A DNA stretch of 64,000 nt, taken from Margaritispora aquatica. Taxonomy: Eukaryota; Ascomycota; Leotiomycetes; Helotiales; Discinellaceae. The DNA lies in contig VJWN01000020.1 of the NCBI GenBank assembly GCA_007644065.1, positions 115,874 through 179,873 of the forward strand. Reading direction: 5' to 3'. Below, piece after piece: positions 1-10,877 of the stretch. The position numbers and the translations under genes are program-made. How positions within the stretch are numbered: the stretch's first letter is position 1; every line of letters begins with the position of its first letter. Under the pieces are notes generated by a model. That model did not search any database. It had not been told where the DNA came from and saw only the letters and a program-made list of their open reading frames with translations.

Positions 1-568
1 AGTAATATAACGTGCGAAATAGACATTAAGGGTTGATTGAGCTCGATTGAGCTTGGAAACGAAGTTTTGGTGCTTCTTCGCTCTGATCGAGTTGTCTGTC
101 TACTGGTGAGAAGCTCTCTCGAGCTTCTCTAGGGGGTTGGGGTGCTTTGTCAGCACCCTCAAGCTAAGCTAGATTAGGTACAAGGTATAGCCTATACTTC
201 CAGCACCCGGAATAACCTATAGGTAACTAAGAACCCTATTCCAGGTATCTGTAGTTACTAATTAGGGGTCTTTTTATTCAATATATGTTGAATAAAAGGC
301 CTTAAATTAGTAGGTATAGGTGCCTGGATTAGGGTATTTAGTTATCTATAGGGCATCTCGGGCGCTGGAAGTGTAGGTTATATCTTGTACTTAATGTAGC
401 CTAGCTTAGGGGTGCTGACAAAGCACCCTAATCCCCTTGAGAAGCTCGACAGAGCTCTTGAATAATAGACAGACAACTCGATCAGAACGAAGAAGCACCA
501 AAACTTCGTTCCAAGCTCAATCGAGCTCAATTAACCTTAATCTCTATTTCGCATGTCAATATAATTAT
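1..568. repeat. Large palindromic (foldback) repeat A
   Basis: Two arms of about 270 bp face each other around an axis near position 284. The left arm begins near GTGCGAAATAGACATTAAGG, and the right arm ends in its near-complement at about 535-556. The arms share the same blocks in reverse order: the AGCTCGATTGAGCTTGG block, the GTTGTCTGTCTA block, the GGTGCTTTGTCAGCACC block and the TTATTCAA/TTGAATAA core. They are imperfect, so they have diverged. The left edge may lie outside the window. No coding capacity is visible. It resembles a non-autonomous foldback or MITE-type element; that class is inferred from architecture alone. Confidence 0.75.
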
Positions 569-1010
569 AACTTGAACATAGGTAATGTAAAGTCTACAAA
601 ACTGTTGTACTACTAGGAAAGTATTGTGAGAGGATAGGGTAGCACTAGGTCTATAACACTCTGATCTAGCACGTCTACAATATATAAAATAAGGCCCGTC
701 AAATTAGTTAGGAAAAAAGAAGATATATTCTATATAATGTCGTAAGGGTCCTATTGTAGTGGTTAAGAACCGGCTGGTCATCTGACCTGTCAGCTGACCG
801 CAACACGTGACAACGGCTAGGTCTTTTAAAGGGCCCTTACGACATTACATAGAATACATCTTCTTCTTTCCAAACTAATTTGACGGGCCCTTTTTCCTAC
901 GTATTGTAGACGTGCTAGACCAGAGCGTTACAGACCTAGTGCTACCCTATCCTCTCACACTACTCCCCTAGTAGCACAACAGTTTTGTAGCCTTTACACT
1001 ATAAAAGACC
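562..1010. repeat. Second palindromic repeat B with a short loop
   Basis: A left arm at about 562-751 (containing AGGATAGGGTAGCACTAGGT) is mirrored by a right arm at about 831-1010 (ACCTAGTGCTACCCTATCCT). A loop of about 80 bp lies between them and includes GTAGTGGTTAAGAACCGGCT. An inverted copy of the loop sequence follows at about 1020-1078. No open frame fits it. It directly abuts repeat A, and the two recur fused at 5137-5690, so they may be parts of one composite element. Confidence 0.7.
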
Positions 1011-1327
1011 TATCCGCTGTTACGTGTTGTGATTATCCAATAGGTTAGATGACCAGCTGGCTCTCAACCACTACAATATTTTAAAGCCTTATAATCTTAT
1101 ACTAGTATTTTATTGAATATTATCGAATTAATTATAGGCTGTCAGAACGGCTACTAAGCTTCACCATTACGCCATACCTAAAATGTAGAATGATTTCAAT
1201 CACTCGAAATCAGCTTAGTAACTCTATCGATCAGAAACTAGGCCACCACGTGACCCCGTTCCTGACATAGACTTATAATTACGGGTTTTTTACGTTTAAT
1301 GAATCATTATTAGGACTTTATATTTAT

Positions 1328-1375
1328 GAAATCTGACGTGCGAACTAGAGATTAAGGGTTAATTGAGCTTGACAG
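1328..1375. repeat. Isolated terminal fragment of repeat A
   Basis: The string GACGTGCGAACTAGAGATTA followed by AGGGTTAATTGAGCTTGA closely matches the outer end of repeat A at 10-50 and, reversed, the end of the copy near 5640-5686. Only the terminus is recognisable before similarity stops. It lies just left of the membrane-protein gene and points toward it, opposite in orientation to the copy on the gene's other side. Confidence 0.6.
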
Positions 1376-1766
1376 ACCTTGTGTTACGAATCACCTGACC
1401 TATGGCCCTGAGGCTCGGCAGCCTGCTGCACAGAGAAGCCATGAGGGAAGGGTATTCAGTCACGAGACCATGTTGACATAATCAGGGATGGCAACAGAAG
1501 GGGTCACGTGATAGAGCGACCTTGGCAGGAGCGCCAGAGCAGGAGCGTGCTCCAGCTCCAGCGCTCTATAGCCAGCTCCAGGAGAACGAAGGTTCTATAT
1601 AATGAAATATGTTCCTTAGATAGGAGCTTCGTACTCAACTTCAATAGCAATTCATACTTATTAGTAACATACCTGGAATCACTTCGAGTGATTCACCGTT
1701 CTCTGAATCTTTACCTTTCACCCCAAACCAGCGACAGGGTCTTTACATCAACTATCTCGCCACCCC

Positions 1767-3870
1767 CTACCACCGGCTCCGATTCCTCTCTAGGCTATTT
1801 TCAATCTTCTTAAGCTCCCTTTCAATCTTATCGAGCCCTTTAAGAGCTGCGTTAACAGCTATGGCAAGCACCTTGCCGTAAAATATTGATCGAACGACAG
1901 TCAATACAAAATGTGCCCCGAGGCCCAAGCTCTCATTCCGATAAAAGGTCTGATAATGTCTTTGTGACCAGTTCTGGGTAGTGCGGACTGGAACAAGAAC
2001 CATAATCCAATAAAGAACGCAAAACACTACTGAAGCTGCGACCGCACCGCGGAAAGAGCTTATGTCCAAACCTAGAACCGTCAGTCAGCAGCCACAGGAC
2101 CTTGTCTCAGACATAGGCTCGAGGAAATGCCATACCGTGATTAGAGGAAACCTTCACGAAGACCAGCGCTGAGACAGTGTCGAATGCTATGCATCTCAAA
2201 AGAGTTGCTGTACGGCTTTTCTGTGGGGAATAGAGAACGGGACGATGTAGAAAGGGGTAACTGTATCCGGATTTCAAAGAATTGGGATATACTGTGCGCT
2301 GCTACACACAAGTCAGCCTAAGAGGACAGAGTACCTGGGGTAACTATTAGTGAAGTAGCGTACTCCCACCGCCCCAGAGCTCTAGGGAGCCAAAAAGCAT
2401 CGGCCCACCCGCAGCAGCCGCAGCTATCAAAAGGCCATCGGGCACTTTCGGGCACAGTTAGCGCTTCCCTGTGCGCAAGGGGAGAGATCTGGCACTCACC
2501 GGGCCAGAAAATGCGCTGAGCGATGGCGTTGGTGACAAAGAATGCCAGCCCAACCGGAAGGAGTAAGAATTTCAGAGACAAAGTGGTATAAGATGAAGTA
2601 TGAAGTGATACGAAAATTCCGAAAGCGCGCACGCCAGACTTGATAGCGCGCAGCGAGTGCCCCGAAGGAAACCACCTGTGCGGTGATGTGCATGCCGTTC
2701 ACGCGGGCGCCAACAGCAGCGGCTGCAGCTCCCGCCGCGGTGCAGCCGAGTAAATCAATCGACGTGACGATTATACCCGTTAACCCTAGAAATTCTTGTA
2801 AGATGCATATGATGCCTATAATTCGAGATTGTGGTGAAATGCACACTCACAATAAGCAGCCCATTCCTTCCCGTCCCAGTATCTCCATGGGCAATTGTCT
2901 TGAAGCGGTGCATCATCAGCTGCGTCGTCAACTTCTGGGCTTACTAAGAAAGCATTATTAGTTGAGTTTAGAGTTTAGTCGAAGGTGAACTTCTTCTTAC
3001 AGAATAATGCCTTGATAAACTTGTTCGTGCCTTTAGAGGAATAGTAGTCCGGCTCCTCTACCGATTCGCGATAGATTAATCCTGTAAAGAAATCCACAAG
3101 AGGGCCTAAAAGTAATATCATTGCCAGAATCTGGCCAAATGACCAGTCTCCGAGTCCTTCGCCGACGTTGTTATATCGGATTGTCAACTCGAGATTGGAC
3201 ACCAAGTAGGCCCTTGCGGCAAGCTCTTCAATGGCAACAGGCCAGTTTGGCCCCGACGTAGAGCCATAGAAGGTGGGACTCAAAAACCAAGCCATTGCGA
3301 CTGACCCGGCTAGAAGAATCAGCATAACCACGATCATCCAACGTAGAACAACCTGCGTAGCAGGAAACTTCACCCCGAGTATCACAAGGACCACGGTGTC
3401 GTTACAATCAGGCGAGCTACCAAACTTCGGGGCCGTAGCGAAGAGTTGAATGGAATAGGCAAGGAAAGCAAGTAACCAGCAGAGTAGAGCAGGTCTTTGA
3501 ATCTGTGATCCTTCACTTCCTTGCCGGTCTTGGGCTGGATGGCAAAACCGACGAGCGAGACGAGATTGAACACGCAGATGGCATGGAACAGATCTAGACG
3601 GCCCTGCGATTGGAAGATGATGGCGGTGATGAGAATCCCAAGTCCCATGACGCCCATGGCTGTATCCATACTTCTGACAAGCGTTTTGGACCTAACGAGG
3701 TGTGAGGCGAAAGGCATTCCCAGGGAGAGTACATAGGTAGAGACACGGACCTATGTCGTGTCAGCGAGGAGAAGCGATTAAGTCGGCTTGCGGGAAGTTC
3801 TTACACCAATACCCATGATGTCTGAATTAGGCTCGATTTGGCAGGTAGCGGTGGAGTTAGCGGGATCCAT
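1767..3870 (-). CDS. Multi-pass membrane protein of unknown function, possibly disrupted
   Basis: I do not recognise a function. The start at 3870 opens a 66-nt exon (3805-3870) encoding MDPANSTATCQIEPNSDIMG, followed by a clean GTAAG..TAG intron and an exon from 3750 down. The predicted protein has several hydrophobic segments, a conserved-looking FATAPKFGSSPDCND stretch near 3420, and a K/E-rich C-terminal end at 1767-1830. A clear intron lies near 2925-2985 (GTAAG..TTAG) and another near 2780-2840. In two places the likely coding frame changes without a convincing intron: somewhere in 3480-3640 (a 71-nt intron with a weak GTGTTC donor would bridge it) and near 2610-2680 (only a 37-nt intron would bridge it). 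The gene is therefore either poorly modelled or decaying. It is flanked by inverted copies of the palindromic repeats. Exact exons in 1767-2500 are uncertain. Confidence 0.5.
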
Positions 3871-5136
3871 CCTTCTGAAGTCGCACTGGCTGGGAGCTTA
3901 GAGCTGAGAAACAATCAATATGTGTAAACCAATTCTTTTTTTTTTTTTTCGTTGGCAGATTTTCTGACTTGAGGAGCTCTGGCCTGGCCTAGCCTGTGCT
4001 GTGTAGTTGTAAGTAAGAAGAAGAAGAAAGAAGGAGGAGGAGAAGGAGAAGGGGTCCTGGACCCTGATAAGGTGGAACATTCGTGGAGCACCAGCACATT
4101 AAGACTGTATCAAGGCAAGCCTCAATTTTGTTAATATGCTAAGGACAACTCAGCTTGCTTCAGAGGCTTGAAGGGAGCATCCGAATTTGTACTAGTTGGG
4201 CTGTTGTCAGACTTCCCTTTCCGCCTCGGATTTCAGCTGAGCGACGGTCATAAACTTCAAGCCATATTACATATTACATGACTACAATCGGCGGTGTGAT
4301 GGGGTGAAAGAGTGTGCGGCGGCAGACTCGACTGCCCCAGACCGTGGATTGTCTGTCGAGAATGGTTCTGATCTGAGAGATCGACAGATGCGGGTAGCCT
4401 CGGGAGGACCCAAATGGTTACCAGGTGAGCACGATCGTTCAGGGATAGCAGAGGAGGGGAATCCACGTGCAGCAGGCCAGAAGGTGAATCCCGTTCCAGG
4501 GTCCGACGTTTACGAGGTTCCGTCGAATTGGAGAAAGAGTTGGAGCTGGGATCACCTGCTGGTACCCTCTACAGCCGGATGGGATTGCCGAATTTTGGCA
4601 CGGGCCATCCCGATATGGGACGAGGCTAAAACATCCAACTAATGGGCGTTACAGAGTAAATAGATCGTGAAAAGCATCACCCTCAAGACACCGTCGCGAA
4701 GCGACAGGTTGACGATCATCTCTAAAGAACGACATTGTTAGTATAAAGAACCAAAATTGGGGAGAAGTGTGTACCGTTTCAACTCATCTAAAACCATTTT
4801 TTCTTCACACCAGGGTGGCGAAGAGAAGTCCTCTGATTGCTTCAAGTCTCCAAAGTGGAGTATCTTGAAGCTCTGAATATCTGGCTACCTAATACCTAGC
4901 GTACAAAAGTCCAATCTATATCAAGCTTTAGGATTATATAGTGAAATTATCTCAGTAATGGCGCGATCAAAGTCGGAATCGGTACAGCATTGCCCCAAGG
5001 ACGAAGAAAATTTCAAAACTAGTCCGAGAAGGAGAGGTTCTCGATGCCAAGTGGGAGTGCGTCTTCATGGTCACTTTCAAAGATTGTTGCTCATTCTGTA
5101 CTCGCAGTCCTTTTTTAAGTGTAGCTTCAAGTTACT
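3871..5136. other. Intergenic stretch
   Basis: Contains a poly-T run near 3937-3949, a purine-rich GAAG/GGAG tract near 4014-4053, and short open frames lacking the look of fungal proteins (for example plus-strand 4304-4642). I see no supportable gene. Confidence 0.5.
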
Positions 5137-5690
5137 GTAGTGGTTGAGAGCCGGCGAGTCATCTGATCTGTCAGGTGGCCATAGCACGTGACGGCGGGTG
5201 GGACCTTTTATAGGGAGCTTACGAAATTACACAGAATACATCTTCTTCTTTCCCAACTAATTTGGAGGGCTTTATAATTTTGTATTGTAGACGTACTAGA
5301 TGAGAGTGTTATAGACCTAGTGCTACCCTATCCTCTCACACCACTCTCCCAGTAGCACAGCAGTTTTGTAGCCTTTACATTACCTATGTTCAAGTTATAA
5401 TTATGTTGAATAAAAGACCCCTAATTAGTAACTACAGATACCTGGAATAGGGTTCTTAGTTTGCTATAGGCTATCTCGGGTGCTGGAAGTATAGGCTATA
5501 CCCTATACCTAATCTAGCTTAGCTTAGGGGTGCTGACAAAGCACCCTAATCCCCTAGAGAAGCTCGAGAGAGCTCCTCAATAATAGACAGACAACTCGAT
5601 CAAGAGGAGAGAACCCCCCCCCCCAAAACATCCTCTCCCAAGCTCTATCAAGCTCAATTAACCCTTAATCTCTATTTCGCATATCAGGCA
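5137..5690. repeat. Fused second copy: half of repeat B joined to half of repeat A
   Basis: Positions 5137-5390 match the loop and right arm of repeat B (compare 758-1002, including ACCTAGTGCTACCCTATCCT). From 5404 the sequence continues as the right arm of repeat A (compare 288-556, ending AATCTCTATTTCGCATATCA). The joint CTATGTTCAAGTTATAATTA at 5385-5404 is the reverse complement of 563-586, where A and B meet in the first copy, so the junction itself is shared. A C-rich run near 5610-5622 is private to this copy. Confidence 0.75.
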
Positions 5691-6790
5691 ATAAGACTTA
5701 ACTTGATGGGATGTGGGAGAGCGTGGAAGGAGGGTCTGATCTTAAGGTTGACTGATTTTTGTGGGTTTGCGTGAATCACGAGTTGAAGGCAAGTAAATGA
5801 TCTATATATACTGTAAATCGAAACAGCTATAGTAGTAACCCCAGCTAGCTTATGATTAGCAAGCGCATATATATCAAACCTTAGCCTATAACTCAACCAC
5901 GTGACACAAATTTGGAAAACACCGATTGTTTCTAATTATTTTCTGGATCTTCTTGTGATAAAGATGTTATGTATACTAGGGCCAATTGTATATTTTATGG
6001 AGCACAACAAATATATACACAGCAAGCGCTATACAAGTATATTTAGCGTAATGCAAGCCACAATAATAACCTTACAATTTCAAGTTACAATACAACTTAA
6101 AACATTGTAATGTTAGGTTTTGGTTTGTATTACCCCTCTTTAGCCTGCATTGTTTTGCTCTCCTAATCTGCTATCAGCACAGGATGTGTAACTCGCTTTG
6201 GGAGAAGATTGATAGACGACGAAGGCATTCTGTGAAGTTAAAAAAGGATGAATGAATGAAAGTAAAAGAGGTAAAAGTCTTTCAATGCCACTCTATTTGA
6301 GTTTGCTCAGAAAAGGTTTGCGACAGGAAATAAAAATTATTCTTCGAGCAAACCCTTGGTTTGACGAATGCTTGGCTCTTGGGATGCCAGGCTTAAGCAA
6401 GACATAGTGTGAACTTGTCCCAGATATGAGCTATAATATTGAGGGTCATCACGAGTATCACTATGATGATTCTCCAATACAGTTGAGGTGTTGAGTGAAT
6501 CAGTCACTCGGCGTCCTGGACATCATGTACAAAGTACTTGGCCTAGCTTTGCACACGGATATATCTATAAAAAGTATATTCCAGGTAACACAACTTACAC
6601 CTACGGAACTTCTTTCTTGTCCAGAAAATGACTCCAGTTGGGTTGGGTTGGCATTTGAGTGACAGCCTCGGGAAATAGCCGAGTACAACAAACAAGACTC
6701 CACAAAGACCTCAACCACAGCCTGCTCAGAAGGCAGAGAAGCACCCCACCAAGTTCTCCAACCTCCAACAATCATCCAGTCATCACCAAA
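5691..6790. other. AT-rich intergenic region and GET3 leader
   Basis: About 5800-6120 is notably AT-rich with no credible gene. The last few hundred bases are the presumed promoter and 5' leader of the GET3 gene at 6791. Reading frames extending upstream of that start look like leader sequence, not protein. Confidence 0.5.
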
Positions 6791-7856
6791 ATGTCATCCA
6801 CTCTCATCAACGCAGACGATGACCAACTCGAACCTACTCTTCAATCTATCCTAGATCAAAAGACTCTCCGCTGGATCTTTGTTGGAGGTAAAGGAGGAGT
6901 AGGAAAGACAACAACATCATGTTCCCTCGCAATCCAACTTGCCAGAGTTCGTAGATCAGTCCTCCTCATTTCTACTGACCCCGCACACAACCTTTCAGAT
7001 GCCTTCTCGCAGAAGTTTGGAAAGGAAGCTAGACTTGTCAATGGATTCACCAACCTGAGCGCTATGGAGATTGATCCAAATGGAAGCATACAAGAGCTCA
7101 TGGGTCAGGCAGAAGCTGGAGAAGGGCCTGCCGCTGGAATGGGTGGAATGATGCAAGATTTGGCTTTCGCAGTAAGATTGTCCAGAGTACCAGAGATCTA
7201 TACTAACGATTCAGATTCCTGGTATTGATGAAGCCATGTCATTCGCAGAAGTCCTCAAACAAGTCAAATCCTTATCCTACGAAACCATCATCTTCGATAC
7301 CGCACCTACAGGACACACTCTTCGTTTCCTTCAATTCCCTACCGTCCTTGAGAAGGCACTGGCGAAAATCTCCCAACTATCCACCCAATTCGGTCCCATG
7401 CTTAATGGTCTGCTGGGGGCAAATGGAGCTCTGCCGAATGGCGCAAACCTTAGTGAAATGATGGAGAAGCTTGAATCTCTGAGGGAAACAATCACAGAAG
7501 TCAATACACAATTCAAGGATGAAGCTATGACAACATTTGTTTGTGTCTGCATTCCAGAATTCCTATCCTTATACGAGACAGAGCGCATGATTCAGGAGTT
7601 GGCAAGCTTTCATATTGATACCCACTGTATTGTGGTGAATCAATTGCTATTCCCTAAGTCCGGAAGTGAATGCGAGCAATGTAACGCAAGAAGGAAGATG
7701 CAAAAGAAGTATTTGGAACAGATCGAGGAGTTATACGATGAGTTCAATGTGGTGAAGATGCCATTACTGGTAGAGGAGGTTCGGGGTAAGGAGAGGTTGG
7801 AGAGGTTCAGTGAGATGCTGATCACTCCATATGTCCCACCGGCTGGAGGGTTGTAG
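6791..7856 (+). CDS. GET3: GET3/ArsA-type ATPase for tail-anchored protein insertion
   Basis: Exons 6791-7171 and 7215-7856 give 340 residues, the usual Get3 length. The 43-nt intron runs from GTAAGATTG to GATTCAG and holds a TACTAAC branch site. Get3 is the cytosolic ATPase that takes tail-anchored membrane proteins from the Get4/Get5 complex to the ER receptor Get1/Get2. Visible motifs are the deviant Walker [11 protein letters not shown] at residues 32-41, [10 protein letters not shown] (switch I), the [10 protein letters not shown] switch II at about 155-164, and the CEQC zinc-binding pair at about 280-283 that bridges the homodimer. The start at 6791 is preceded by CACCAAA and matches the family start. 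Bacterial ArsA has a duplicated ATPase; this is the single-domain eukaryotic form. Confidence 0.97.
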
Positions 7857-9084
7857 ATAACCCCCTGGGAAGGTATAGAGGTCTGCGGACATTGTGGGGC
7901 ATTGGTCGAGTGTGTGTGCAGATAAGCAGTCCTCTTAATGGATGTTTTCAATGCTTTGTTCCCCTAAAGATGTCAGCAGTCTGATGTCTTGTTGCATCCT
8001 CAAAACAACAGAAAGGACCTTCTTCTCGAAATTCTTGATTTGCCAGCGAAGTATCGCAAGGATATTGTGTTTCTGAAGGCACCATTCGTAGGTTTTCTAT
8101 TCTCTGGTCGCCTTTGTCGGGAGAATACACTGGTGTGCGAAACTAAAGGTCCAAAGTAAGATGTTCTCAAACAGGACCGATGCTCACTGGGAGTTTACGC
8201 CTCCTTTCCTTGTATCAAAGAAGGATGCTACAATAAGGGGGGAAACTTAACTGATCTGTTAAGTGTAACTTGAGATTCCCAAGCCATATTGCGTCTTTTG
8301 AGCGACTCAACACTCCCCGTCTTCACATCTCAGTGGGGTGCCAAGCGATAATTCTCAGGACAATATTCTCCTCACTTCTTCTTCTGTTCCCAACCGCTTT
8401 GAGCTGTGAAAGTCTTGTGGCTGGCTTAATAAGATCATATTCATCTACCAGTCAACTCCCGAATGGGTTGCATCACAGGATTTAGCCTCATCCCAGCATA
8501 AATCATCCACCAACAACTTCGACCTAGTCCGTGTTTCTCGTCTCTTTGGCTGTTTGTCTATACATATTTTCTTCTCGGCTGCATTATTCTACACGAATGA
8601 ATTGGAAATATTTTGGTTCCTGCAACGGGTATGCTAACAACGTTCTTACTTTTCTCTTGGCCTCGCTTGTTTCTCCCGAATTTGGTTCTGAAAATCACTT
8701 GAGCCTGAATTGTTCCCTCTCTTTGCCAACTGATCTGCCGACTGAAAATCTTCCTTATATTGAGAGTGTCGCGTGTCTACGCTCCAAGAGAAGAGGCTTG
8801 CATCGAATTTAGCAGACATCGAATACATTGTTCTCGTGGTTCGGACATGGTGCTTCTACACTGTAACAGGTTCATCTTCTTCAGCTTGGGTAGCAAAGAG
8901 CACATTGAGGCGTTCATGGAATTTTCAGCATCAAGCCACTGCGGAGAATGTGTTGAGGATGGTCCATACTCGAGACAAGCAGTAATGATATAACAACAAA
9001 AGCTGTCCCCGTCAGCAGTATCTTCATCAACAATCCTCTCCTCACTTCACAATCATTCTCCACGAGCAAACCACAACCGTCACA
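7857..9084. other. Intergenic stretch
   Basis: This is GET3 3' flank followed by the promoter region of the ice-binding protein gene. Only short open frames without coding character occur. Pyrimidine-rich stretches between 8500 and 9084 are compatible with a fungal promoter and leader, but I see no defined box. Confidence 0.45.
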
Positions 9085-9792
9085 ATGATGAAGACTTTCA
9101 CTCTCCTCTCCCTCCTCTTGACAGTCCAGGCTCATCCCGCTGAACTGGTCCCAAGATATACACCAGTCTTGATGGGCGCTGCCACCTCTTTCGCCGTCCT
9201 AGGTGTTACCTCCATCAATTCAGTGTCAACTACCGTCGTCACTGGTCGCTGTGGAACCTGTCCAGGTGCCTCGATCGTCGGTTTCGGCCCTGGAGTCTGC
9301 ACTGGAGGTCTTTATCCCAATCTTGCCCCTGCTTGCGCAGCTGAGGCAGCCTGCGTTGCAGCCTACAGCGCTGCTATGGCTCTCACACCAACGGTTGCTC
9401 TTACTTCTTCACTACTTGATGGACTTGTGCTCGCACCAGGCGTCTATACATTTCCCACTCCCTCAGCTGGGCTCTCGGCACTTGCAGCAGTGACCATGAA
9501 TGGAGCCACAAACCCCAATGGGCAGTTCATCTTCAAGATCAGCCGGGATTTTAACGTAGGGGAGTGGGCGAAGGTGATATTAGCCAATGGAGCACAGGCA
9601 TGCAACGTCTACTTCGTTGTGGGCGGGTTGGTGAACATTAGTGTTTATACGACTATGAATGGCAATATTCTAGCGAAGAACACTATTACGGCAAAACAGG
9701 GAACAAGCAATGCTGGGACATGGTGTAGCTTTGGTTCTGGTGTTTCGTTGACGCAAAATGCTTTGGTGGCACAGAATATTTGCTACACCTAA
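9085..9792 (+). CDS. Secreted ice-binding (antifreeze) protein, DUF3494 family
   Basis: Single-exon gene of 235 residues. An N-terminal signal peptide (MMKTFTLLSLLLTVQAHPAE) is followed by one DUF3494 domain filling the rest. Family landmarks are GAATSFAVLG near the start, TTVVTGRCGTCPGASIVGF, the helix-forming Ala-rich segment, LVLAPGVYTF, NPNGQFIFKI, NGAQACNVYFVVGG, and GNILAKNTITAKQGT near the end. These correspond to the irregular beta-solenoid and its capping region. Characterised fungal members (Typhula, Antarctomyces) bind ice and inhibit recrystallisation outside the cell. Two ATGs are adjacent (9085 and 9088), so the start is ambiguous by one codon. Cys residues are more numerous than in many bacterial homologues. 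Activity cannot be read from sequence. Confidence 0.93.
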   Translation: MMKTFTLLSLLLTVQAHPAELVPRYTPVLMGAATSFAVLGVTSINSVSTTVVTGRCGTCPGASIVGFGPGVCTGGLYPNLAPACAAEAACVAAYSAAMALTPTVALTSSLLDGLVLAPGVYTFPTPSAGLSALAAVTMNGATNPNGQFIFKISRDFNVGEWAKVILANGAQACNVYFVVGGLVNISVYTTMNGNILAKNTITAKQGTSNAGTWCSFGSGVSLTQNALVAQNICYT

Positions 9793-10877
9793 GGGATCGA
9801 CTTGAGGAATGGATGTTGCTGAACCGCTGATGAAGGCTGAGATTGTCATTCGTTACTGAAATTTATGGCCTGTTGTTTTCATTTTGGAGGATGTGTAGAT
9901 GGCGTGGATGAGTTGAGGTATTTTGATTCGTTCGTTTCTGTCGAGGTTAGCTTTTTGTGGTGATGATGAGTACCAGTAAATCCAAGAAAATAAGTTGCGT
10001 CTTTCGCACCATTCTTGGACTGATATTTATATGTATCCATTGTGAGGAGTACTTGAGCAAGTGAGATCAAAAAAAAGCCAGGCTGGCATATAAATATGAC
10101 CATGGCGGGAAGTGCTACAATCCACCACGGAGAAATCAATATTATCAATGACGGCCCCTCATTTCACAATCTTAAGAGAGGGGTATACAATGATAATCAA
10201 AGATATAGGAACTCCTAGTACCATAGCTGTTTGCTTGCGGGCCCTCTTGGAGCATCAACGAAAAAGGCAATGGATGATGGATAACTGATAGCACTTCCTC
10301 AGAAACGCTGCCATTACCACTGCTAGGAATTCATCAATCTGGTATTCAACTCCTCTTCTTCTCAAATGTTTAGAATAGAGGGCTATCGATCCCGAGCCGA
10401 AACAGCATTGGAGAATTGGCGGTGCAGCCTCCAATCTACTTCATACTACCTGATGAATTCCCTCTTTACGAACACTTCGGAGGGTAGTAATGCAAAAAGA
10501 AAGTAGGACTAGAAGAACAACTGACAGAAAGCCAACACTTACTCCACGGCCACAACCATACAGCAAACAGCTTCAATTCAGAGAACGTAGACTTCATTCC
10601 AACTCATAGGGCGTAGAATTCATTATCATTCTGTCGTGACCTCATCTCTCTTCTTTCCTTCCTCCAAACGCGTCATTTCATCGCTCCAACACTCAATTTA
10701 CCCCTAGAAACATAAACATCAACAGTCTAAGTAGACATACATGGTATCATCCGACAGAACGAAACGCCTAATCCCCAATCTAAGCTTCCCAAGCACACCA
10801 TCTACCCCATCTAATGTCTAGGTATGTACGGACCAAGGAAATCCTTCAGGATGCTCATCTAAACTCCATATGTCACA
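9793..10877. other. Intergenic, convergent 3' flanks
   Basis: Lies between the convergent ice-binding and Vps62-like genes. I see only short frames and a poly-A run near 10069. No gene or RNA is supported. Confidence 0.45.

Noticed and set aside
4304..4642. Plus-strand 112-codon frame
   Set aside because: Composition is not protein-like, there is no recognisable motif, and no intron-exon context supports it.
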